DNA of 64,000 nucleotides from Paenibacillus sp. FSL H8-0048 (GTDB taxonomy: Bacteria > Bacillota > Bacilli > Paenibacillales > Paenibacillaceae), in NCBI RefSeq assembly GCF_038002825.1, contig NZ_JBBODF010000001.1:248001-312000 (forward strand), read 5' to 3'. Below, one piece after another: positions 44,530 to 52,960 of the stretch. Every line of letters begins with the position of its first letter. Position 1 is the stretch's first letter. A program made the position numbers and the translations under genes. Below the pieces are notes generated by a model. That model made no database searches. It was not told where the DNA came from and was given only the letters and a program-made list of their open reading frames with translations.

Positions 44530-45747
44530 ATGAGGAAGAGGATGGCGAAGGCGCTGGCTGCCTGTATCCCGTTATTGCTGCTTCCCATGCTGCTCAGCGG
44601 GTGCTGGGAGCGCAAGGAGCTGAATGAGCTGGCTTTTGTGCTGGGGTTGGGTCTGGACAAGGCGGAGGACGGCTACAAGGTCTCCATGCAGGTAGTTATT
44701 CCTTCCTCCATCACCTCACAGAGCGCGGGAGGTTCAGGGGGAAGCGGTGTACCGGTCGTGCTCTATAGCTTCAAGGTCAAAACGATCTATGAATCACTCC
44801 GCAAGTTCAACCTGTTCGCCCCCCGTTCTCCTTATATGGGGCATATCCGTGTGCTTGTTGTCGGTGAAGAGCTGGCCCGTGACGGCCTTGCCGAGACGCT
44901 GGATGTAATGAAAAGAAGCCGGGAGCCGCGTATGGATTTCTATGTTATGGTGGCGCGAAAGACGACTGCTGAGAAAGTGCTTAAGGTGCTAACTCCACTG
45001 GACCGGCTGCCGGCGAACAAGCTGTTCAATTCACTGGACAAATCCTACCAAATCTCTTCCAAGACGGTTGTGGTTACGCTGGACGATTTCATCGAGGATC
45101 TGCTCTATGAAGGAAGGAACCCCGTTCTAACCGGCGTTGAGTTGGATGGAGACCCTGAGGCAGGCGGTGAGAAGGCCAATGTGGAACGGACGGATCCGAA
45201 TGCAAGGCTTAATTATAAAAGCGTAGCGATCTTCCGAAAGGACAAGCTGATCGGCTGGATGGATGATTCTGTTACCGTGGGTTACAACTATGTGATTGAT
45301 AATGTCACCAAGAACACGGGATATTTCAAAGACAAGAATGGAAGCTTGGTCGTGATGGAGGCGCTGACAACTACTACCAAACGAAAGGTGAAGATCATTG
45401 ACGGCAAGCCGCATATTTTTCTGAGTGTGGAAGCCTTATGCAACGTGGAGGAGATCGAGGGGCCGGACAAGATTGATACCGAGGGCAAAATTCATGAGCT
45501 GGAGCTGAAGACGCAGGAGCGGATTGTAGAGCGGATGGAAGGGGCGGTAAAGAATATTACCGAGAACTATAATGTGGATAGCTTTGGATTCGGCCAATCC
45601 GTCTACCGAAAGAGTCCCAAAGCCTGGTACGAGCTGCAGGAACAGGAGAATTATCTTGCAAACCTTCCTATTCACTACAAAGCCACTGTAACCATTAACC
45701 GGATCGGTACGATTGATAATTCTTTTGTTGATGAAATCAAGGAGTGA
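44530..45747 (+). CDS. Ger(x)C family spore germination lipoprotein
   Basis: C subunit of the germinant receptor, anchored by lipid to the outer face of the spore inner membrane. ATG 44530 gives 405 residues, with a signal peptide and lipobox LLSGC (Cys about residue 24), followed by WERKELNELAFVLGLGLDKAEDG, a family hallmark. It starts one base after the gerA-type stop. Confidence 0.95.
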   Translation: MRKRMAKALAACIPLLLLPMLLSGCWERKELNELAFVLGLGLDKAEDGYKVSMQVVIPSSITSQSAGGSGGSGVPVVLYSFKVKTIYESLRKFNLFAPRSPYMGHIRVLVVGEELARDGLAETLDVMKRSREPRMDFYVMVARKTTAEKVLKVLTPLDRLPANKLFNSLDKSYQISSKTVVVTLDDFIEDLLYEGRNPVLTGVELDGDPEAGGEKANVERTDPNARLNYKSVAIFRKDKLIGWMDDSVTVGYNYVIDNVTKNTGYFKDKNGSLVVMEALTTTTKRKVKIIDGKPHIFLSVEALCNVEEIEGPDKIDTEGKIHELELKTQERIVERMEGAVKNITENYNVDSFGFGQSVYRKSPKAWYELQEQENYLANLPIHYKATVTINRIGTIDNSFVDEIKE

Positions 45748-45752
45748 ACACA

Positions 45753-45983
45753 ATGCTGATGATGTTTGTTTTTCTTCTCATCGCTGCGGGCTGTATGCTG
45801 ATTGATCTCCCTAACCTGAAGGGAAGGCAGAAGCGGCGGGACCGCTGGGTGTACTTCATCCTCTGGATCGGCGGGTTCGCTGCTGCGGGCTGTACTATTC
45901 TGAAAATTCAGGTTCCCAGCCCCTTGCTGTTTCTGGTTGTAATCTACAAGCCGTTCAATGATCTCGTAGCCTCATGGTTCTGA
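45753..45983 (+). CDS. Small membrane protein of the germination operon
   Basis: 76 residues with two hydrophobic segments (about 1-17 and 33-70). Some germinant receptor operons carry a small two-helix D subunit here, so this may be one, but there is no clear signature. ATG 45753 is chosen: AAGGAG (45739-45744) lies 8 nt upstream and covers the GTG at 45744. Confidence 0.75.
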   Translation: MLMMFVFLLIAAGCMLIDLPNLKGRQKRRDRWVYFILWIGGFAAAGCTILKIQVPSPLLFLVVIYKPFNDLVASWF

Positions 45984-45990
45984 GTAACGC

Positions 45991-46024
45991 AGCAGGTCTT
46001 CTAAATAGAAGGCCTGCTATTTGG
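45991..46024 (+). terminator. Intrinsic terminator of the ger operon
   Basis: AGCAGGTCTTCTA (45991-46003) pairs with TAGAAGGCCTGCT (46006-46018), one G-T pair, followed by a short T-rich stretch. Confidence 0.8.
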
Positions 46025-46060
46025 CATGTTTGGTTAATTATCGTAAATGTCGAATTGAGA

Positions 46061-46089
46061 TTGACGAATTGATTTTATAGTCGTATGAT
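46061..46089 (+). promoter_or_regulatory. Sigma-A promoter of zwf
   Basis: TTGACG (46061-46066) and TATGAT (46084-46089) with 17-bp spacing, each one base from consensus. It lies about 70 bp before the zwf start. Confidence 0.65.
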
Positions 46090-46157
46090 GTGTTATAAAG
46101 TTCCTGAGTAATAATAAGTAACTATATAATAAAATGATAACAACGGGAGGAATGAAA

Positions 46158-47696
46158 GTGGAATCATCTACATTTGTACTTTTTGGCGCAACCGGGGACT
46201 TGGCGAAGCGGAAAATCTTCCCCGCTCTATACAACCTGTTCACTGATGGCAAGCTTTCGGGTCCTCTCTCAGTCATTGGGCTGGGCAGAAGGGAGCTCAC
46301 TAACGAGACGTTCCGGCGTCAGGTGCTGGATTCGCTGCGTACCTTCTCACGCCGTCCGGTAGAGGATACAGCGGTGCTGCAGAATTTCCTGCGGGCTTTT
46401 GAATATAGTGTGCTGGACGTCGGACGTCCTGAGGATTATGTGAAGCTGCTTGGGCATGTACAGCGCCGGGAGGAAGACCTGGGGCTTCCGCAGAACCGGA
46501 TGTTCTATCTGTCGGTCGGTCCCGAATTTTTCGGGGAGATTGCGGCGGGCATCCATGCCAGCGGCCTTGGGGATACCAAGGGCTGGAAACGTCTGATTAT
46601 CGAGAAGCCGTTCGGACGGGATTTGCAGTCGGCACGGGTGCTGAATGAGAGCTTGAGCGCAGCTTTTGCAGAGGAGGAAATCTTCCGTATTGACCACTTC
46701 CTGGGCAAGCCAATGGTACAGAACCTGGAGGTGCTGAAATACTCTAACCCTGTGCTGCGGGCCTTGTGGCAGAACCGGTATATCGCGAATGTCCAGATTA
46801 CCGCCAGTGAGACGGTGGGGGTGGAAGAGCGTGCGGGTTACTATGATAAGGCTGGCGCGCTGCGCGACATGTTCCAGAACCATATGCTCCAATTGCTCAT
46901 GATGATGGCGATGCAGCTTCCGAAGGGCAGCACACCAGAGGACGTCCGCAGCAAAAAGCGGCATGTCATCCGTTCCGTCCGCCCCCTGCTCACTGAAGAG
47001 CTAGTGCAGCATGTAGTGCGAGGCCAGTATGCAGCGGGGGAGATGCGCGGACAGCAAGTGCCTGCATATACCGCTGAACCGGGAATCGCAGCCGCTTCAC
47101 AGAATGAGACGTATATTGCTGCACGCCTGTGGATCGATGATCCGCTGTGGAAGGATGTGCCGTTCTACATCCGTACAGGCAAACGCATGAAGGAGAAGTC
47201 CACGCGGATTGTTATAGAATTCAAAGAGCCGTTTAATGATGTGCATAACAAGAACCGTAACAAGCTGCCGCTTGACCCTAACCTGCTGGTGATTGATATT
47301 GGCCCGCATGAGGGCATCTCCCTGACTCTAAATACCAAGAATCCGCTTCAGCACGGGGAGCTTGAGCCGGTTAGCATTAAGCATGAGCCGGGCAATCCCG
47401 ATGTGCCGGAAGCTTATGAGAATCTGATCTATGATGCGATGCTCGGCGATGCCACCTTCTTCGCCCATTGGGAGGAAGTAGAGTTGTCCTGGCAATGGGT
47501 TCAGCCTATAATCGAAGCAACAGAAGAAGGCAGTCTGCCGCTGCACTTGTATCCTGCCGGATCTAACGGCCCGGCGGCGGCGGACCAGCTTCTTGGCGAA
47601 TTTCACTGGTGGCTGGATGAACCGGAGAATACAGAGCCTGCACGCGTCCGCCGGACAGCAGGGATAGAGCCGGAAGTCATCCGGCCGGGAGCGTAA
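46158..47696 (+). CDS. zwf: Glucose-6-phosphate 1-dehydrogenase
   Basis: First step of the oxidative pentose phosphate pathway, making NADPH. The 512 residues have the cofactor motif FGATGDLAKRK at the N-terminus, substrate signature RIDHFLGKP near residue 178, and IEKPFGRD. Start GTG 46158 is chosen because GGGAGG (46145-46150) lies 7 nt upstream; ATG 46134 and ATG 46152 are poorly placed. It is followed by a 6-phosphogluconate dehydrogenase 68 bp downstream, probably one operon. Confidence 0.95.
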   Translation: MESSTFVLFGATGDLAKRKIFPALYNLFTDGKLSGPLSVIGLGRRELTNETFRRQVLDSLRTFSRRPVEDTAVLQNFLRAFEYSVLDVGRPEDYVKLLGHVQRREEDLGLPQNRMFYLSVGPEFFGEIAAGIHASGLGDTKGWKRLIIEKPFGRDLQSARVLNESLSAAFAEEEIFRIDHFLGKPMVQNLEVLKYSNPVLRALWQNRYIANVQITASETVGVEERAGYYDKAGALRDMFQNHMLQLLMMMAMQLPKGSTPEDVRSKKRHVIRSVRPLLTEELVQHVVRGQYAAGEMRGQQVPAYTAEPGIAAASQNETYIAARLWIDDPLWKDVPFYIRTGKRMKEKSTRIVIEFKEPFNDVHNKNRNKLPLDPNLLVIDIGPHEGISLTLNTKNPLQHGELEPVSIKHEPGNPDVPEAYENLIYDAMLGDATFFAHWEEVELSWQWVQPIIEATEEGSLPLHLYPAGSNGPAAADQLLGEFHWWLDEPENTEPARVRRTAGIEPEVIRPGA

Positions 47697-47764
47697 GCAG
47701 CGGTAGTAACAGCAAACAGACAGAGTTAGGTTAGATATCACATCACTATTCGGAGGGATTTCTA

Positions 47765-48658
47765 ATGAAAGTCGGTTTAATCGGACTTGGCAAAATGGGC
47801 TTCAATCTCGGCCAGAACCTGCTGGAGCATGCCCATGAGGTGGTAGCGTATGATGTGAATCCTGCTGCGGTGCAGGAACTGGCCGAACGCGGCGCGTCCG
47901 GGACAGCCAGCCTGGAGGAGCTTACGGGCAAGCTGGATGCCCCGCGCGTTCTCTGGATCATGGTTCCCCACACTTTTGTAGATTCGGTAATTGCTGAACT
48001 GGCGCCGCTATTATCCAAGGGAGATATTATCATTGAAGCCGGAAACTCTCATTATAAAGAGTCAATCCGCCGTCATGAGGAGCTCGGTGTCCATGGAATT
48101 CACTTCCTGGATGCGGGAACCTCCGGCGGAATGGAAGGCGCACGGAGTGGGGCCTGCTACATGGTCGGGGGCGATGAGGAAGCGTGGGCAGTCGTTGAAC
48201 CGCTGTTCCATGACACTGCGGTAGAGAACGGATATCTGTACGCCGGCAAATCCGGGAGCGGACATTTCCTCAAGATGGTGCACAACGGGATCGAATACGG
48301 GATGATGGCTGCGATCGGCGAGGGCTTCGAGGTGCTGGAGAAAAGTGGATATGACTTTGACTTCGAGCAGGTGGCCCGCGTCTGGAACAATGGCTCGGTG
48401 GTCCGCTCCTGGCTTATGGAGCTGATCGAGCGCGCCTTCTCCAAGGATGCCAAGCTGGAGGACATCAAGGGCGTCATGCATTCCTCCGGCGAGGGACGCT
48501 GGACCCTGGAGACAGCCTTCGACCTCCAGGCAGCGACTCCGGTCATCGCCATGGCTCTGCTCATGCGCTACCGGTCGCTTGAGACCGACACCTTCACCGG
48601 CAAAGTCGTCGCCGCCTTGCGTAACGAATTCGGCGGCCATGCGGTGGAGTCGAAGTAA
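47765..48658 (+). CDS. 6-phosphogluconate dehydrogenase, short NAD-type (YqeC/GndA-like)
   Basis: Decarboxylates 6-phosphogluconate to ribulose 5-phosphate. At 297 residues it is of the short type (about 300, versus about 470 for Gnd). Motifs are GLGKMGFNLGQNL (cofactor), DAGTSGGMEGA (substrate) and GHFLKMVHNGIEYGMM (catalytic Lys). The Asp-rich end of the second strand (VVAYDVNP) suggests NAD over NADP preference. With zwf it makes a two-gene pentose pathway unit. Confidence 0.92.
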   Translation: MKVGLIGLGKMGFNLGQNLLEHAHEVVAYDVNPAAVQELAERGASGTASLEELTGKLDAPRVLWIMVPHTFVDSVIAELAPLLSKGDIIIEAGNSHYKESIRRHEELGVHGIHFLDAGTSGGMEGARSGACYMVGGDEEAWAVVEPLFHDTAVENGYLYAGKSGSGHFLKMVHNGIEYGMMAAIGEGFEVLEKSGYDFDFEQVARVWNNGSVVRSWLMELIERAFSKDAKLEDIKGVMHSSGEGRWTLETAFDLQAATPVIAMALLMRYRSLETDTFTGKVVAALRNEFGGHAVESK

Positions 48659-48694
48659 GCAGCAGCAATTAACTGAAGCATTGATATTAGGGGG

Positions 48695-48742
48695 GGCTGT
48701 CCCGTAGCCATGCAATGGCTGAATGGGCAGCCTCTTCTTTTT
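48695..48742 (+). terminator. Terminator of the zwf operon
   Basis: GGCTGTCCC (48695-48703) pairs with GGGCAGCC (48725-48732) and encloses AGCCAT-GCA-ATGGCT; a run TCTTCTTTTTT follows. Confidence 0.85.
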
Positions 48743-48810
48743 TGGCTTTGGCCGGAAGCCGGGCCGTACGTTGGCCGTACGGGAAGTGAAAGGGATACAT
48801 CCCCTTGAAT

Positions 48811-48963
48811 CAAGTGTACTTATACACTACATTTGCTCATTTTTACTCACTTTTTGGAATTCAAGTGTACTTATACACTATATTTGCTCGTTTTGCTCAC
48901 TTTTGGTGAATTCAAGTGTATTTATACACTACATTAGCTCTTTTGGGCTGCATTCAGTAAATT
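48811..48963. repeat. Family C repeat array: three tandem 51-bp units
   Basis: Units start at 48811, 48862 and 48913, exactly 51 bp each and adjacent. Each opens with CAAGTGTAYTTATACACTA, a palindromic core AGTGTA-YTTA-TACACT (the third copy keeps most of it). TTTGCTC and a GAATT end are also shared. The gap 48659-49213 otherwise holds only the terminator and the GCGGAGCGT element. Confidence 0.85.
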
Positions 48964-49070
48964 CAGAGTCAGTTGGTCCATGCTAAAATTGAGCGTTACT
49001 AAATTCGTATCATTGAGATTAATATTTTGTATTTTATAGAATGTTATGTATTTCGCCTCCAGTTTAAACA

Positions 49071-49109
49071 GCGGAGCGTTCATCTAAGTGCTCACGTTGA
49101 TCTCACTCC
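49071..49109 (+). repeat. Dispersed GCGGAGCGT element, copy 3
   Basis: Opens GCGGAGCGTTCATC and ends with CACGTTGATCTCACTCC. It matches 9768-9806 at most positions and again lies about 100 bp beyond a repeat array. Confidence 0.6.
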
Positions 49110-49213
49110 TCAATAAAGATCTGCCCCAAACCAAAAGAGCAGTACTTTTCATCAGACAACCCGCCAGAAGCATATAAGTACAGAAGCATGAAAATAGACG
49201 GGGGAGATGGCAG

Positions 49214-49408
49214 GTGTCCCGTAATCAGGAATTCAGAGTCTATCTCATCACGAAGCGGGATATCCTGCGGTTTATTGTGGTCGAGGTGATTGTTGGCAGT
49301 ATGACGTATTCGCTGGCCTGGAGCTTGTTTCATAATACAATACTGGCGGGGGCAGGGGGCTGGGCCTGTACGGAAGGGCTGAAGCGGCTGGTGAAGCTGG
49401 ACGGGTGA
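49214..49408 (+). CDS. Small hypothetical protein, 64 residues
   Basis: Not recognised. It starts at GTG behind GGGGGAG (49200-49206). One likely membrane segment spans about residues 20-45 (IVVEVIVGSMTYSLAWSLF), followed by a basic tail. Codon use resembles neighbouring genes, which argues for a real gene, but it is short. It precedes the CyuA-like gene by 100 bp on the same strand. Confidence 0.5.
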   Translation: MSRNQEFRVYLITKRDILRFIVVEVIVGSMTYSLAWSLFHNTILAGAGGWACTEGLKRLVKLDG

Positions 49409-49508
49409 TGGGTAATAACGGGGATTCCCCGGATCGTCTATCTGATGTACTATATATAGAAACAGATATAGACACAGATCGACAGACAGAGGGAATGGTG
49501 ATGCACAG

Positions 49509-50801
49509 ATGGTTAACCTACTGGAAGTATTGCACAAAGAAATTATGCCGGCAGAAGGCTGCACCGAACCGATAGCGGTAGCTTATGCCGTCTCGTTGGC
49601 CGCTGAACTGGTGGAAGAGGAGATTACAGCGATTCAGCTGCTGCTCAGCGGCAATATCATCAAGAATGCGATGGGCGTAGGGATTCCCGGTACAGGCCAG
49701 ACGGGCTTGCCGATAGCGGCGGCCTTGGGTGCGGTGGTGCGCCGTTCGGAGCGAAAGCTGGAGATTCTGTCCGGGCTGACCCCGGAGGAGCTGGCAAGTG
49801 CAGAGGGACTGCTGGAGCGGAAGCTGCTGGAGGTTGAGCTCAAGGATACGCCGGAGAAGCTATATATAGAAGCGAGAGTACACAGCAAGAACCATACCGC
49901 CACAGCGATCCTGGTAAAAGAGCACACGAATGTGCAGTATCTTGCGAAGGATGGCCGGCGGCTTGAGCCGAAGCTGGACAAGGCCGACTGCGGCGACCCG
50001 CTTAGCCTGGACCCTGAGGTATACTCGGTCTCCCTCGAGGATATCTATGCCTTCGTTCAGAATACACCGTTCGAGGATCTTCGCTTCCTGCTGGAGGGAG
50101 CGGTGATGAATAAGGCGATCTCGGAGGAAGGGCTGCGCGGGGAGTATGGCCTCCAGGTGGGCCGGAAAATGAGCCAGCAATCCGCTCTCAATCTGTTCGG
50201 CGCGGATGTGGCGAACCGGATCATCGCTGCAACGGCAGCGGCATCCGATGCACGGATGGACGGGAGTGCTATGCCGGTAATGACTACGGCGGGCAGCGGC
50301 AATCAGGGGATTGCCTGCACTATGCCGGTCATTGCCCTGGCCGAGCTCCTCGGCAAGGATGAGGAGACTCTGGCCAGAGCGATGGCGCTCAGCAATCTGA
50401 TTACCATTCATGTGAAGCATTACATTGGCCGTCTGTCCCCGCTCTGCGGCTCAGGCATTGCCGGCGGAGTAGGGGCGGGCAGCGGCATTGTCTATCTGAT
50501 GGGCGGGACGCTGGCGCAGATCAAGCACTCCATCCAGAACACGATTGCCTCTACTTCAGGCATGATCTGCGACGGTGCCAAGCCAACCTGTGCACTCAAA
50601 ATCTCCACGGCCACCAACGCGGCTATTCAATCCGCTACCCTCGCCATGAACAATATCTCCGCGAGTCTGAATGACGGTGTCATTTTCGAGAAGGTAGAGG
50701 ATACGATCAAGAATATGGAGACCCTGGTTCAGGAGGGGCTTGCCGCCACAGACCAGGCCATTCTGAATATCATGCTCTCCAAGGGAGCTGCTTCTTCATA
50801 G
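49509..50801 (+). CDS. L-cysteine desulfidase family protein (UPF0597, CyuA/YhaM-like)
   Basis: Serine/cysteine catabolic enzyme family with an oxygen-sensitive iron-sulfur cluster; breaks L-cysteine to pyruvate, ammonia and sulfide. The 430 residues carry the family cysteine sites: EGCTEPIAVAYA near residue 18, GIACTMPV, LCGSGIAGG, and GMICDGAKPTCALK near residue 358. Glycine-rich TTAGSGNQG is also typical. No regulator or transporter gene is adjacent. Confidence 0.9.
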   Translation: MVNLLEVLHKEIMPAEGCTEPIAVAYAVSLAAELVEEEITAIQLLLSGNIIKNAMGVGIPGTGQTGLPIAAALGAVVRRSERKLEILSGLTPEELASAEGLLERKLLEVELKDTPEKLYIEARVHSKNHTATAILVKEHTNVQYLAKDGRRLEPKLDKADCGDPLSLDPEVYSVSLEDIYAFVQNTPFEDLRFLLEGAVMNKAISEEGLRGEYGLQVGRKMSQQSALNLFGADVANRIIAATAAASDARMDGSAMPVMTTAGSGNQGIACTMPVIALAELLGKDEETLARAMALSNLITIHVKHYIGRLSPLCGSGIAGGVGAGSGIVYLMGGTLAQIKHSIQNTIASTSGMICDGAKPTCALKISTATNAAIQSATLAMNNISASLNDGVIFEKVEDTIKNMETLVQEGLAATDQAILNIMLSKGAASS

Positions 50802-50831
50802 GAATCAGGATAAGCACCGGATGTTCAGCGT

Positions 50832-51887
50832 TTAGCGCTTGTAATCTGGTTGCGGCAAGGAAACGGGCTGTGGATTAGCTAATACCCAATTCACGGCCAA
50901 TTCGCATAATCTGGCCGGTTCGTCATTGCCGTTGCCATGGCGCAGATAACCGGCTAATTCCGCAGCTTCCTTCAGTTGCGCAGGGTCCAGAGGCGTGCCT
51001 GAGGCGAAGTGCAGAAGCAGCGCACTGAGCATTTTACGGAAATCCGCATCCCAGTTGCCGCCGCCGTTATTCATGATTTCATAAGAGATCCGCCCGGTGA
51101 TGCGAATGACCTCCCCCTGTACGGTAAGCGCGGGTCCTGAGCCGGGGATGAGCGCCTCCCATAGCTCCTGATGCTGATCCTGCCACCTTGTGCTCTTAAC
51201 CCCGATCTTAGAAACGCCGTCATGCATCACCCGCGCGGCTACAGGCTCCACACCGAACAGCTTGTACAGCTTGTCCAGGGCCGCTACGGTATCATCCAGG
51301 TAGTCTTTATTGAAATTAGCTCTGCTGAATTCAAAATTCTTGCCGATCTTCGTCACGGATTCCCTCATCTCCGGTGTGACTTCTGCCCCGGCCGCAAGCA
51401 TCATCTGCGCGATCTCAGCCATGCCGGTGATATCGGCATTCCGGCAGTTGATCAAGGCCTTCCCCAGCGGAGTATTCCCGCGCTTGCTCACAGCATGGAT
51501 GTTGGCGCCGTGAGCGATAAGATCACGGATCGCCCCGGTCCGGTAGTAGTTGGCAGCAGCGTGCAGCGGGGTCTCGTCCTGATAATCCAGGGCTTCCAGC
51601 TCAGCGCCAAGTGCAAGGAACAGCGGAATATTACCCGACCAGTGTCCGGCCTGGGAATGCAGCGGAGTACGCTTATATTTATCCCTGGCGTTGATGTCAG
51701 CACCCTGCTCCACCAGCCAGCGGACCAGCTCATCCGGAATTTGCCGGATGCTGAGCGCGGGTTCTTTGTAGTATCCCGAGGTTGCGTTCCAGTCACATTT
51801 CTCAAACACAGCCTTTAGCAGATCAATATCCCCTGTTTTCATCAGCTCGCCGAAGTCGGCAGGTAAGGTTTTTCTCTTTTTGCCCAT
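50832..51887 (-). CDS. Ankyrin-repeat protein
   Basis: 351 residues. About four ankyrin repeats lie between residues 40 and 175, with the TPLHSQAGH, TPLHAAANYY and TPLGKALINC helices and loops such as GADINARDKYKR and GANIHAVSKRGN. The C-terminal half (about 200-340) is a non-repeat domain I do not recognise. No signal peptide. Function unknown; ankyrin repeats mediate protein binding. Confidence 0.9.
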   Translation of the reverse strand: MGKKRKTLPADFGELMKTGDIDLLKAVFEKCDWNATSGYYKEPALSIRQIPDELVRWLVEQGADINARDKYKRTPLHSQAGHWSGNIPLFLALGAELEALDYQDETPLHAAANYYRTGAIRDLIAHGANIHAVSKRGNTPLGKALINCRNADITGMAEIAQMMLAAGAEVTPEMRESVTKIGKNFEFSRANFNKDYLDDTVAALDKLYKLFGVEPVAARVMHDGVSKIGVKSTRWQDQHQELWEALIPGSGPALTVQGEVIRITGRISYEIMNNGGGNWDADFRKMLSALLLHFASGTPLDPAQLKEAAELAGYLRHGNGNDEPARLCELAVNWVLANPQPVSLPQPDYKR

Positions 51888-51940
51888 TTGCTTAATTCTC
51901 CTCCCTAAGATGAATCTACCATGATAGATCGTTCATGACC

Positions 51941-52696
51941 TTAATACAATACTTCCACATTCCTCTCGGATAACAGCTTCAGCCACGCTTCCGAAGGCTT
52001 GCGGTCGGTAATCAGCACATCGATCCGGCTTAGCTCTGCGAGCCTGGCGAAGGCTGTCTGGTCGAACTTGGTATGGTCCGCGAGCAGCACAACCTTGTGT
52101 GCCTGGCGCAGCATGTATTTCTTCAGCTCGCATTCCGGTTCATTGGAGTCGGTGACCCCGCGGTCCATATCCAGAGCCTTACAGCTGATTACGGCGGTGT
52201 CCACATTGTAGCGCTGAATGGTCTCATGGGCTACGGGGCCGACTAGCGACAGGGAGCGGTGGCGGAGTGAGCCGCCTGTAGAAATAATGCTGTGACTCGA
52301 ACTTGCGAACTCATGGAGAATATTAATCGAATTGGTGATGATCGTCAGATTACTTTTATTACCCAGCAGCTTCAGGAATTCAAACGAGGTCGAGCTGGGG
52401 TCCACCATCAGTGTATCCCCGTCATTAATCAGATCCAGCGCCTGGATCGCTATTCTGCGCTTGATATCCGTATTGAGTGCTCCCCGGGTCAGAAAAGGCA
52501 GGTCCTCATTCGTATGCCTGTTCAGCATGGCTCCGCCGTAGGTCCGGCTTACAATGCCGTCCTTCTCCAGCTTCTCCAGGTCTCTGCGGATCGTCTCCTC
52601 TGTCACCTCGAACATCCGGCTCAGATCGGACACCAGCACCCGTTTGTCCTGATGGACAAGGTCGATTATTTTTTTGCGTCTTTCGGCAGCGAGCAT
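51941..52696 (-). CDS. DeoR family regulator of the rhamnose operon
   Basis: A 251-residue DeoR protein: winged helix (LVSDLSRMFEVTEETIRRDLEKLEKDGIVSRTYGG) then a sugar-phosphate sensor domain with DPSSTSFEF and TNSINI. Start ATG 52696 follows AAAGGTG; the longer frame to 52828 runs over the promoter region. Divergent from fucO-rhaBAD, in the same role as B. subtilis RhaR (YulB). Confidence 0.93.
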   Translation of the reverse strand: MLAAERRKKIIDLVHQDKRVLVSDLSRMFEVTEETIRRDLEKLEKDGIVSRTYGGAMLNRHTNEDLPFLTRGALNTDIKRRIAIQALDLINDGDTLMVDPSSTSFEFLKLLGNKSNLTIITNSINILHEFASSSHSIISTGGSLRHRSLSLVGPVAHETIQRYNVDTAVISCKALDMDRGVTDSNEPECELKKYMLRQAHKVVLLADHTKFDQTAFARLAELSRIDVLITDRKPSEAWLKLLSERNVEVLY

Positions 52697-52746
52697 ACGT
52701 ATCACCTTTCCAGAGTTGATAGTCTTAATATAGACTGTTATTTCTG

Positions 52747-52758
52747 TGTTGTACAACA
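52747..52758. promoter_or_regulatory. Perfect 12-bp palindrome in the rha divergent region
   Basis: TGTTGTACAACA lies 51 bp before the DeoR start. It could be an operator for the regulator gene; AT-rich near-repeats (AAACAAACAATAAACAAAT) follow at about 52811-52830. Confidence 0.4.
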
Positions 52759-52858
52759 TAAACAGCCGGATTTGCTCTGAAAACCACAATAATAATCGTT
52801 TATTTCCCACAAAACAAACAATAAACAAATAAAAACAACTTATTTTGTGTTTAATATG

Positions 52859-52887
52859 TTGACAACACAGATTAACGGCAGTACGAT
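52859..52887 (+). promoter_or_regulatory. Sigma-A promoter of the fucO-rha operon
   Basis: TTGACA (52859-52864) and TACGAT (52882-52887) are separated by 17 bp. It lies about 74 bp before the fucO ATG. Confidence 0.75.
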
Positions 52888-52960
52888 GAAAAGGTCAACA
52901 GAGAGATGTGCGCATACAGTGTCCATTAACTATTTATGCGCCCGGGAGGCTGGTTAAGCA

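Noticed and set aside
48723..48986. 87-codon frame over the family C repeats
   Set aside because: It begins inside the terminator and its 17-residue repeats are a by-product of the 51-bp period.
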